From the NCBI GenBank assembly GCA_009929485.1, contig SAAJ01000024.1, positions 1-48,468 on the forward strand: DNA of 48,468 bases. Direction: 5' to 3'. Shown in pieces: positions 1-7,414 of this stretch. The first letter of the stretch is position 1, and every line of letters starts with the position of its first letter. This stretch comes from Negativicutes bacterium. GTDB taxonomy: Bacteria; Bacillota; Negativicutes; Anaeromusales; Anaeromusaceae. The translations under genes and the position numbers were made by a program. Under the pieces are notes generated by a model. It was not told where the DNA came from. It did not search any database and was given only the letters and a program-made list of their open reading frames with translations.

Positions 1-97
1 CTCGTTGGTGATGGTTGTGTGAGAACTCCATTCTACCATACGAGGAAAAGTCACCATGGACTTTTTTCTTAAGTGTTCAACTTCATTTTACAATCGG
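1..97 (-). mobile_element. Left end of a second IS30-type element (partial)
   Basis: The first ~97 bases closely match the reverse complement of 6207-6304, the non-coding left end of the complete IS30 element further on. By eye there are about a dozen mismatches or gaps. The match includes the terminal AAGTTGAACAC core and stops just before the transposase start, so the transposase of this copy would read leftward off the window. It is a related but diverged copy in inverted orientation. Which side is the element rests on the alignment, and the exact tip (near 94) is uncertain. Confidence 0.8.
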
Positions 98-134
98 CCG
101 ATGAAAAAAATTTTAAAAGCAGATTAAATAAGTC

Positions 135-163
135 TTGTATTTTCAGTATATTGAAATTATAAT
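135..163 (+). promoter_or_regulatory. Sigma-A type promoter of the M20-MFS pair
   Basis: TTGTAT and TATAAT are separated by 17 nt, about 50 nt upstream of the first start codon. It lies just outside the IS30 end, so the cassette has its own promoter and does not depend on the element. Confidence 0.6.
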
Positions 164-215
164 AAGATTAGCAACGGTTGCGTTAATGTTTTTTAATAAG
201 GAGGAGTTTGATTAA

Positions 216-1391
216 ATGATGATAGGGATTGAGGACTTGATTGACCAAACCAAAGCAGATGTGATCACTTGGCGCAGACAACTACACAAGTATCCGGAAT
301 TATCCTTTCAAGAAGAAAAAACAGCTCAATTTGTTTATGATAAATTGTGTACATTGAAAAAATTGGAAGTGTCTCGTCCTACTAAGACAAGCGTAATGGC
401 TCGTCTAATTGGTAGTCTGCCGGGAAACGTTTTGGCAATACGTGCTGATATGGATGCCTTGCCAATGCAAGAAGAAAACAGTTTTGAGTTTACATCACAA
501 AATCCTGGAGTTATGCATGCATGCGGTCATGATGCCCATACGGCCATGCTACTGGGAACAGCAACAATTCTTTCCCAAATACAGGATCAAATCCAAGGCG
601 AAGTGCGATTTATATTCCAACACGCTGAAGAGCTGTTTCCTGGTGGCTCCCGTGAAATGATCCAGGCGGGGGCAATGGCTGGTGTGGATAAAATATTAGG
701 ACTCCATGTAATGAACCATATTCCCACCGGAAAAATCGGCATTGTCTATGGTCCGGCGATGGCAGCGTCTGATACCTTTGATGTCACTATCCAAGGCAAA
801 GGGGGGCATGCTTCCCAGCCACATCTTACCATTGACCCCGTGGCTATCGGTGCCCAAGTCGTAACCAATTTGCAGCAGATTGTTGCCAGAAACCTTGACC
901 CTTTGGAAAAGTTAGTTATCTCTGTAACGACCTTTCACGGCGGTACAGCGAATAATATCATTCCCGATACTGTTACACTGCAAGGCTCGGTTCGCAGCTT
1001 CACTAAGGACGTCCGCCAGCAGGCAACTGAACAAATCAAAAGAGTCCTTGACGGCATCACAGCCGCTCATGGTGCAACCTACACATTAGATTATCATTAT
1101 GGCTATGATTCGGTGGAGAATAATGTAGCGATAACTAGGATTGTTGAAGAAACAGTGGAAAATCTCTGGGGTAAGCAGGCTATAGAGGATATGACGCCGC
1201 TTATGGGCGGCGAAGACTTTGCTTTTTATCTCAATGAAGCACCAGGTTGTTTCATATTTATTGGCACTGGCAATCCAGGGGGACGGACCCTGTACCCAAT
1301 ACATCATCCCAAATTTACCATAGACGAAGAATCTCTGGCAATTGGTGTTAAGCTATCTGTTCATGCCGCGTTGAAACTTTTGGAATCATAA
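216..1391 (+). CDS. M20-family amidohydrolase (hippurate / N-acyl-amino-acid hydrolase type)
   Basis: Predicted cytoplasmic metal-dependent amidohydrolase of 391 aa that would cleave an N-acyl or amide bond of an amino-acid conjugate. The family's metal-binding signatures are visible: RADMDALP (residues 76-83), HACGHDAHTA (101-110), QHAEE (135-139) and a C-terminal GGEDFAFY. Length is normal for the HipO/AmaA group and there is no signal peptide. ATG 216 follows a strong GGAGG. The MFS gene starts 41 nt downstream on the same strand, so import followed by hydrolysis of an acyl-amino acid is a reasonable inference. The true substrate cannot be read from sequence. Confidence 0.88.
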   Translation: MMIGIEDLIDQTKADVITWRRQLHKYPELSFQEEKTAQFVYDKLCTLKKLEVSRPTKTSVMARLIGSLPGNVLAIRADMDALPMQEENSFEFTSQNPGVMHACGHDAHTAMLLGTATILSQIQDQIQGEVRFIFQHAEELFPGGSREMIQAGAMAGVDKILGLHVMNHIPTGKIGIVYGPAMAASDTFDVTIQGKGGHASQPHLTIDPVAIGAQVVTNLQQIVARNLDPLEKLVISVTTFHGGTANNIIPDTVTLQGSVRSFTKDVRQQATEQIKRVLDGITAAHGATYTLDYHYGYDSVENNVAITRIVEETVENLWGKQAIEDMTPLMGGEDFAFYLNEAPGCFIFIGTGNPGGRTLYPIHHPKFTIDEESLAIGVKLSVHAALKLLES

Positions 1392-1431
1392 GAGATATTC
1401 ATTACAAAGAAAATTCAAGAAAGGGGATTTA

Positions 1432-2685
1432 ATGATGGAAGTTAAGACAACAGTAGGGCCTAATTATAAGTATCTGGTGCTTTTTATTCTGTTCCTTGGA
1501 TGGATATTAGGAGGGATAGATCGTACGGTTATCAGCTTTGCGGCGATGCCCATCGCCCAAGAATTTGGTATCGATCCAGTGGGTGTAGGGCAGATTTTCA
1601 GTATCTTCTTTTTGGGATATATGGCGATGCAGATCCCAGGAGGAATTCTCGTTGACAAGTATGGACCCACAAAAGTGTTGCTAATCATCGTTTTCTGCTG
1701 GTCGGTCTTCACCGCAGCTACTGGCTTGGTGGGAGGCTTGACTTCCATGCTAGCGGTCCGCTTCCTCTTTGGTGCTGCAGAGGCTCCATTTTCTGCCTGC
1801 GCCGCTGTAGCAGTCGCTCAGATATTTGACACTAAAGATCGGGCCAAAGCAATGTCGTTGTATTTGTCCTCTAGTGGCTTCGTTATGATATTTGCTCCGA
1901 TTATAGCAGCCCAGCTAATTGAGAGCCTAGGTTGGAGACAATTGTTTTTTATCCTCGGCGGAGTCGGCCTTGTCATCATCATAATTTACTACGCGACCTT
2001 TAGTGGGAATAGAATGCAGGCTGCTCGAGCGCTCGTTACTGACGCAGTGGAAAAAAGCACCAAACAGGTGGCTAAAGTTGACATTCCCTTGCTTACTATC
2101 TTGAAAATTCCTATGGTCTGGTACCTGATGGTGGCCTATTTTATGACATATACCTTAATGTGGGGCTTAGGCAACTGGATGCCCACCTATCTCGTTACGG
2201 TATTCAACATCAATATCAAGGCGGCGGGCAACCTTCAAGCCATACCCGGCTTTGGTTCCCTTGCCGGGTGTGTAATTAGTGGCTTTATTATGGACCGATT
2301 GACAGATAAACAAAACAAAATGGTCGCTATCAGCATTTCAGCTATTAGTACCGTTGTCTTATACTTCATGTATCAGGGAACGATGTCAGTAACCGGTGTT
2401 ATTGCAGTCCAAACCATTGTTAACTTTGCTGCGGGATTCGTAGCCATTTATCTGCCAGTCCTCATAATTAAAAAGTTGCCGGTGGAAGTAGTCGGCAGAA
2501 CCAACGGAATTGGGCTGTTCTGCGCTTACCTTGGCAGCACAATCGCCCCTACGGTCATGGGCGCGATCACCAAGGCAGCTGGTGGCAATATGGCTACCTC
2601 CTTCGTTTATATCTTCGCTGCCGGAGCTTTACTCACCGCATCTTTATTGTTCATGAAGATTAGTAGGGAAGAACAGTCAGATTAA
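1432..2685 (+). CDS. MFS transporter, probable organic-anion or conjugate importer
   Basis: A 417-aa inner-membrane protein with about 12 hydrophobic segments. The MFS loop 2-3 signature is visible as GGILVDKYGPTK around residue 80, and a related loop (GFIMDRLTDK) opens the second half. It resembles the anion:cation symporter branch (hexuronate, phthalate or glucarate carriers). ATG 1432 lies 41 nt after the M20 gene behind AAGGGGA (the ORF opens ATG-ATG, 1432 or 1435), so the two are probably cotranscribed. It likely imports the M20 substrate or exports its product; this is inferred from context only. Confidence 0.85.
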   Translation: MMEVKTTVGPNYKYLVLFILFLGWILGGIDRTVISFAAMPIAQEFGIDPVGVGQIFSIFFLGYMAMQIPGGILVDKYGPTKVLLIIVFCWSVFTAATGLVGGLTSMLAVRFLFGAAEAPFSACAAVAVAQIFDTKDRAKAMSLYLSSSGFVMIFAPIIAAQLIESLGWRQLFFILGGVGLVIIIIYYATFSGNRMQAARALVTDAVEKSTKQVAKVDIPLLTILKIPMVWYLMVAYFMTYTLMWGLGNWMPTYLVTVFNINIKAAGNLQAIPGFGSLAGCVISGFIMDRLTDKQNKMVAISISAISTVVLYFMYQGTMSVTGVIAVQTIVNFAAGFVAIYLPVLIIKKLPVEVVGRTNGIGLFCAYLGSTIAPTVMGAITKAAGGNMATSFVYIFAAGALLTASLLFMKISREEQSD

Positions 2686-2718
2686 ATCATTGTTTGGTAA
2701 AAAAGTTGATCACCAGAC

Positions 2719-2724
2719 TATAAT
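2719..2724 (+). promoter_or_regulatory. Possible -10 element for the porin gene
   Basis: TATAAT lies 67 nt before the porin start, but no good -35 box sits 16-18 nt upstream. It may be a weak or activated promoter, or the gene may be read through from the MFS gene. Confidence 0.3.
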
Positions 2725-2790
2725 TAAGGATCAAAAATTTAGGGAAATATGGAACCCTAGATCATGCTCTAATAACAAGGAGGTATATAC

Positions 2791-4142
2791 ATGAAAAAGA
2801 AAATTTCTAGTGCCTCGTATTCGTGTTTGGTCTGGGAATTGCAAGCGTTTCTTTCGCCGCACCGACCTCGAATTTGGTTGATGTTCCGGTAAAACACTGG
2901 TCTTATGACGCGGTGAAATACCTTGGAGAACAAGGTATTATTGACGGTTACGGAGACGGCACCTTCCGTGGCGACAAGAACATGAGTCGCTACGAGATGG
3001 CTCAAATTGTCTACAAAGCGATGCTCAATCAGCAAAAAGCTAATATTGCTCAGAAGGCTCTGATCGACAAGCTGGCAGTTGAATACGCTTTGGAGATCAA
3101 CAAGGTCAATACTATGGATCAGCGTCTGGCGGCCATAGAAAAGAAAACCGACAATTTGCAGTTTAGCGGACAGGCCAGAATGCGTTACAGTGTTTTCTCT
3201 GAAACGAGTGGCAATCCTGGAGTTGCATCATCAGTTAGCTCTACCTATCGGCTGAGGTTAGATGGCGTTGCCAGAGTGGATGATAATACCACTTTTGATT
3301 TTCGCTTTGTAAATCGCGCGCCTGACAAAGCCAGCTTATCCAACTCAACCTTTCAAACCTTTGGTGGAAATGGGCAAAGTGGCAGCAATTATAACAATAT
3401 TGATCGCGCTGCCATCAACGCTAAGTTCGGCAAGACAAAGGTATTGATAGGGCGCCAAGCCTTTTTGGTTGATCCTTTGGGGGCTTGGGTTGACTCAGGT
3501 GCATATAGCTTTGACGGCGTCAAGGTAAGTGGCAAAAGCGGTGTTATTAACCTTTCAGCAGCATATGGTCGTTTCATCTCTGGTGCTACCTGGGCAGACA
3601 ATTCGATTAACCCTGCAATGACTACTGCCGCTGGCAATCTGGATGTTAGCAGCTTGACTGCAGAAACCGCCTCTGGCAAACTCAAGTACTCTGCTGGTTA
3701 TCATGAACTGAAGAATTTTGCTACGGGGAAAATACCATTCAAGTGGACAGCCTTCGATGCCAACTACCGGTTTAATAAAGACTACATCCTCTACGCTGGC
3801 TATTTGACAAACAGCGGCCAAGAAATCTATGGTGGTAAGGATAAAACTGGCTACTATACGTCCCTTATGATCGGTGATACGGCTCTGTCAAAACGTGGTG
3901 CCCAAAAACTGGCGATCTCCTATATGAAACATGGCGCCAATATGACTCTAGCTTTCCTTAGCGGTTGGGGCACACCATTGAAAACCCAATCTCAAGATTT
4001 CCACAACTTTGACGTTCAATACTATTACGCTTTTAGCAAGAACTTTAATGCCGGTTTGCAGTACAGCCCTGTAGTTGCGTCTGACAAGTACAATGGGGCA
4101 AACAACACCTTATACCGTGTACTGACCAACGTTAAGTTTTAA
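2791..4142 (+). CDS. SLH-domain outer-membrane porin (OmpM/Mep45 type), start region frameshifted
   Basis: Outer-membrane beta-barrel of the Negativicutes type. One SLH domain (with DVPVKHWSYDAVKYL and the family's DGYGDGTF motif) would bind modified peptidoglycan. A coiled-coil linker (IDKLAVEYALEINKV) and a C-terminal barrel rich in alternating aromatic residues follow. The best start is ATG 2791 behind AAGGAGG, and its product begins MKKKISSA. The signal peptide then continues (LVFVFGLGIASVSFAA) in the frame of 2823-4142. One base appears missing near 2814, or the sequence carries an error there. From GTG 2823 alone the protein would lack a secretion signal. It may feed the neighbouring transporter. 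A terminator follows at 4209. Confidence 0.82.
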
Positions 4143-4208
4143 TTTTAGTAGGACGGATAGGACAGATTCACTGTCCCAAAGAAGGATGTTCCTCATTCCC
4201 ACGAACTG

Positions 4209-4249
4209 GCACTTTGCAGATTGCTACGGCTAATTTGCAAAGTGCTTTT
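4209..4249 (+). terminator. Intrinsic terminator after the porin gene
   Basis: A perfect 10-bp stem (GCACTTTGCA paired with TGCAAAGTGC) is followed by TTTT. Confidence 0.75.
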
Positions 4250-4258
4250 GTGCAAAAA

Positions 4259-4293
4259 AATCACCCAAACAACTTTTTTGTTGCAGGGTGATT
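4259..4293 (-). terminator. Minus-strand terminator at the end of the transposition ATPase remnant
   Basis: The stem AATCACCC/GGGTGATT has an inner CAAC/GTTG helix. Read on the minus strand it is followed by a T run. It overlaps the stop codon of the ATPase fragment at 4261. Confidence 0.55.
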
Positions 4294-4430
4294 CAAAAAA
4301 ACATCTTCATTAATGGTCTCAAGCTTTCGTGTGCAGCCCAAAAGCAGGCAGTTAGTCTTCAGATTGTTAATAAGCCGTGGAAAGCCGTGCGAGCGGGAGG
4401 CAATAGATTCAACGGTCTGGAGCCATGGAG
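4261..4430 (-). pseudogene. C-terminal fragment of an ExeA/TniB-like transposition AAA ATPase
   Basis: The minus strand has an open frame that ends at TGA (4261-4263) and contains SRSHGFPRLINNL followed by KTNCLLLG and LETINED. This matches the conserved C-terminal region of ExeA-type ATPases that accompany DDE transposases, which typically read RGLPRLINNL. The ATPase core, including Walker A and B, is absent. The frame breaks where the IS256-type end begins near 4431, so insertion and deletion have removed the rest. Family identity rests on motif recollection only. Confidence 0.6.
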
Positions 4431-4700
4431 GCCACAGAAAATTTTGTGTAAATAAGAATGAAAGATCTTCCTAAATGGTAAGAATAGGAATAAAACTATT
4501 TGAGTCGGAAAGGAAGATTTTTTATGTCAGCTATACCTAAGGAAGTCGTCAAAGAATTAATCAGAGACCAAAAATTCAGTAGTACCACAGAAGTAATGAA
4601 TGCCTAAAAGAAATGTTTAAGGACGGTGTCTATTCAATGATCATTCAGGAACGCTTAACGGAAGCTTGTCAGCAGTTTGGCTTAGTGGATCGGCTATACT
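4431..4700 (+). mobile_element. IS256-family transposase remnant
   Basis: The segment starting GCCACAGAAAATTTTGTG resembles the terminal inverted repeat of IS256-family elements. About 75 nt later ATG 4524 opens a frame reading MSAIPKEVVKELIRDQKF and then STTEVMNA, a typical start of a MutA/IS256 transposase. A frameshift near 4600-4606 moves the continuation (LKEMFKDG) into another frame. The reading then diverges and ends by about 4690. No catalytic DDE region and no right end are present, so it is a dead 5' stub. Confidence 0.65.
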
Positions 4701-4703
4701 TAA

Positions 4704-5114
4704 CTAGACAGATTTGATAAGGTCATGTAAAAATATAAGAAAAGCAAAAGGGAGAATATGTTCTGTAATTTCAAAAGGTTTTTCTCTGACAATCTGAAGC
4801 ATGAAATCATATGCCTTGGCATGACCAATTGCTTCTAAGCTGTCTTTTAATGGTATACCACCAGCCGTCAGTCCATCCTCTAATAGTATTTTGGTTTCAG
4901 AAATGGTAAGGGTATTTCCTTCTATGGCGTTACTGCTATAGGTTAAGCCAACTTTGAAGTAGGCATCTAATTCTTTTACTTCTGCGGGTTTTAATGGACG
5001 TGCCGCTTGGATAATTTTTTTATACTCATCTGCTTTATTAAATATTTCTTGTTTGGTCATAAAATTTTGTCGAGCAGATAACTCGACGCTCCTTTCTGAG
5101 ATAGTATTTACCAT
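4704..5114 (-). pseudogene. N-terminal fragment of a Fic-family AMPylase
   Basis: The 136-aa product carries the N-terminal region of class II Fic proteins, including the inhibitory-helix type motif SSNAIEGNTLT around residues 60-70. The catalytic Fic core with its HPFxxGNGR loop is missing. Homology appears to stop near residue 117, and the last ~20 residues (ILPFAFLIFLHDLIKSV) look like readthrough into unrelated DNA beside the IS256 stub. It should therefore be catalytically dead. Intact relatives transfer AMP to target-protein hydroxyls and often travel on mobile elements. Confidence 0.7.
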
Positions 5115-5283
5115 ATCTGCAGGAAATATAGTTGATATAGAGTAGAGGATTCAATGAGTTATGGCGACAACGTATCTAAGCATGTCTTGCGCTGACTTTT
5201 TGCCAAGGGTCACGTTCGCTAATTCTGATAAAAATTATATCATGAAAATCCAGGCGAAGGAAGTTGTCTTATTACTATCAAAA

Positions 5284-5326
5284 AATAAGCAAGAGAAGAA
5301 GTCTTAAATGCCTTCTCTTGCTTATT
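5284..5326 (-). terminator. Strong minus-strand terminator after the 58-aa ORF
   Basis: A perfect 15-bp stem (AATAAGCAAGAGAAG with its complement) ends two bases before the stop codon of the small gene. On the minus strand a T run follows. Confidence 0.85.
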
Positions 5327-5503
5327 TTAGTCTTTAAAAGAATTTTGGATACTGGAAACCAATTCTAGTTTTTGTTCCTTAGGGCAGGGGAGCTTTGCAA
5401 TGTACTTCAAAACCGCTTCGGCATGAACCGCCGCAACTCTTTTGTGTAAGTTGAGTAATCCTTCTGGGCTTTTGGGTAAGTGGACGATGACATTCAAATG
5501 CAT
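5327..5503 (-). CDS. 58-aa mobile-element accessory protein, function unknown
   Basis: A short gene with ATG at 5503, a strong Shine-Dalgarno (AAAGGAGGGG) just upstream and a strong terminator just downstream. All three support a real gene. The product begins MHLNVIVHLPKSPEGLLNL, contains AAVHAEAVLKYIAKLPCP and ends NSFKD. It is probably soluble and alpha-helical, with no membrane segment. It lies directly downstream of the ftsK-like fragment on the same strand, as small unnamed ORFs often do in Tn916-like integrative elements. I do not know its function. Confidence 0.65.
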   Translation of the reverse strand: MHLNVIVHLPKSPEGLLNLHKRVAAVHAEAVLKYIAKLPCPKEQKLELVSSIQNSFKD

Positions 5504-5600
5504 CCCCTCCTTTCTGTGGATGATAAATTTTATGTGGTGGACGGTTGTCTATATTCCATCACATTCTTAATAGAATATATAATTGATAATGTCATATATC

Positions 5601-6210
5601 TCATTGCTCGCGGCCACGATTTTGAATAGCGGCAGCTACATCATAAACGGAAACGCCATTTTTTGATAAAAATTCCATTATCTCATTAGGAATATCTTCA
5701 ACACACTGCGGAAGAACTACCCTCGGCTGATTGGCGAATTTATCTGCAATAAGATTCATCTTAAACAGTTCATCCAGCACCCCAACGGCTCGGTTGCCCA
5801 TATGGAAGTGTTGCATGATGGGGTAGGCCGCAATATCCGTGCGACCCAAAGTCCAGAGAATAATGTTGACCATTTCTTTGTTGTTGTTCTCCAATCTGGA
5901 CGTTTTTTTATCCAAGGCTCCGGTTTCCCATGTTGGGGAGGGCGACGTTTCCAAGTCAAGGATCACAAACTTGTTGCTGAGATCGTGGGGTGTCGAGGTT
6001 ATGCGGATTATTAGTTGTTCAATATCTTTAGTGGATATAAACGCTCCTTGCAGGCATAGGGGCTTGGGGTGTTCAGGTGACTTAAACAGCATTGTGCCGT
6101 TACCGGGCAATTTGTCAGCGCCACCCTCACCAAGTAAAGATAAGGAGTTATATAAATTCGAGCATGTAAAAGCAATTCGTGCGTTGACGTTATTTAGATT
6201 GATTTGGCCG
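5601..6210 (-). pseudogene. C-terminal fragment of an FtsK/SpoIIIE-type (conjugation TcpA-like) translocase
   Basis: About 200 residues are homologous to the C-terminal part of the FtsK motor. ARIAFTCSNLYNSLSLLGEGG is followed by ADKLPGNGTMLF and LCLQGAFIS, which align with the FtsK pattern of RIAF, GGAEKLLGRGDML and VQGAFVS. Walker A and B lie N-terminal to this point and are absent. The first ~12 codons of the open frame (6211-6248) come from the IS30 end, which marks the breakpoint. Such proteins pump DNA during conjugation of integrative elements. The residues after about 80 do not look like the chromosomal FtsK gamma domain, in line with an element-borne homologue. Confidence 0.72.
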
Positions 6211-7414
6211 ATTGTAAAATGAAGTTGAACACCTAAGAAAAAGTCCACAGTGACGTTTTCCTCAATGGTAAAATGGAGTTCTCACACCACCATTAACCAA
6301 CGAGGAGGCAATCACCATGGACTGCCATGATTATATCACAGTAGAGCCGGAACGCAAACGCGGTCAACATTTGGGCCAAGAAGAACGCGGAGCGATTCAA
6401 CAGTTAAGAAAACTTGGATACTCACTCCGAGCGATTGCTACGAAAATCAATTGCTCAGCAAGCACGGTTTTAAATGAACTACGCCGTGGAACACCAACAC
6501 GCAAAAGTAGTCGAGGACGTGCTCCAGAGTACAGTGCAAAGCGCGGACTAGCCGTATATAAAGCAAACCGGATGCAAAGCAGAAGACATCATCGTATTTT
6601 GTATTGCGCTGATTTTATTAACTGGGTAGTCGATCAAGTACGGACGCAAAAGTGGTCCTTGGACGTTTGCGTAGGCCATGCACGTTTACATCGCCAATTC
6701 GCTGAAAACAATATAGTGTGCACAAAAACGCTCTATAATGAGCTGGCAGCCGGAAACTTACCGTTATCTGTTTTTGAAGTTCCGGAACTCCTCAAGCGTA
6801 GAGCTAGCCGTAAAAGAGGCCGTGAACATAAGCGTTTAAAAGGTCGAAGTATTGATGAACGTCCTGCCATTGTAGATGAACGCGTGGAAATTGGACACTG
6901 GGAAGCCGACACGGTGATCGGCTGCAAAAGTGGCAAGGAAGCCGTTGTTTTGACGCTTGTTGAACGAGTGACCAATAATTACTTAGCAATCCGCATTCCC
7001 GGAAAAAACAGTGAATCGGTAATCGAAGCAATGGAAGAATTGCGTGCTGAATATGGTGATCGATTCAGTTCGGTTTTCAAGAGCATTACGACTGATAATG
7101 GATCTGAATTCGAAAAGTTTTCAACGGTTGAAAATTGGGGTTCTTCAATCTATTTCGCCCATCCCTATTCATCTTGGGAACGTCCTGTAAACGAAAGACA
7201 CAACGGGCTTTTACGACAGTATATCCCCAAAGGTGTTTCAATTGAAAAATACACCCCGGCCGATGTACTTCGTTTTGCAGATGAGCTAAATAGCCGCTCG
7301 CGTAAACGACTTGGCTATCAAACCCCAGAAGAACTTTTTGATGCATTTCTCGACAGCCTTTATGCTGCTTGAGTTTGCTACCATTTTACCGAAGTGTTCA
7401 ACTTGCAGTTGCAA
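6211..7414. mobile_element. Complete IS30-family insertion sequence
   Basis: About 1.2 kb with imperfect terminal inverted repeats. The left end ATTGTAAAATGAAGTTGAACAC and the inverted right end ATTGCAACTGCAAGTTGAACAC agree at 17 of 22 positions. It encloses one transposase gene. It separates an ftsK-like fragment (minus strand) from a serine recombinase (plus strand). I cannot define a clear target duplication by eye. An inverted relative sits at the window start. Confidence 0.85.
6317..7372 (+). CDS. IS30-family DDE transposase
   Basis: A 351-aa transposase, the usual length for IS30. An N-terminal helix-turn-helix (residues ~15-60, REERGAIQQLRKLGYSLRAI-like with CSASTVLNELRRG) is followed by an RNase H-like catalytic core. 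The acidic residues are visible as WEADTVIG, TTDNGSEF and the E of NERHNGLLRQYIP, so the catalytic triad is intact. ATG 6317 follows an AGGAGG. The element looks able to move itself and could also mobilise the related end at the window start, given their similar repeats. Confidence 0.92.
   Translation: MDCHDYITVEPERKRGQHLGQEERGAIQQLRKLGYSLRAIATKINCSASTVLNELRRGTPTRKSSRGRAPEYSAKRGLAVYKANRMQSRRHHRILYCADFINWVVDQVRTQKWSLDVCVGHARLHRQFAENNIVCTKTLYNELAAGNLPLSVFEVPELLKRRASRKRGREHKRLKGRSIDERPAIVDERVEIGHWEADTVIGCKSGKEAVVLTLVERVTNNYLAIRIPGKNSESVIEAMEELRAEYGDRFSSVFKSITTDNGSEFEKFSTVENWGSSIYFAHPYSSWERPVNERHNGLLRQYIPKGVSIEKYTPADVLRFADELNSRSRKRLGYQTPEELFDAFLDSLYAA

Noticed and set aside
4313-4430. A plus-strand gene between porin and the IS256 stub
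   Set aside because: The plus strand is full of stops; the coding signal is on the minus strand (ATPase C-terminus).
97-6210. A classical composite transposon formed by the two IS30 ends
   Set aside because: The copies are diverged and the left one is only partly visible, and the interior ends in broken genes; recombination or independent insertion explains it better. Not excluded.
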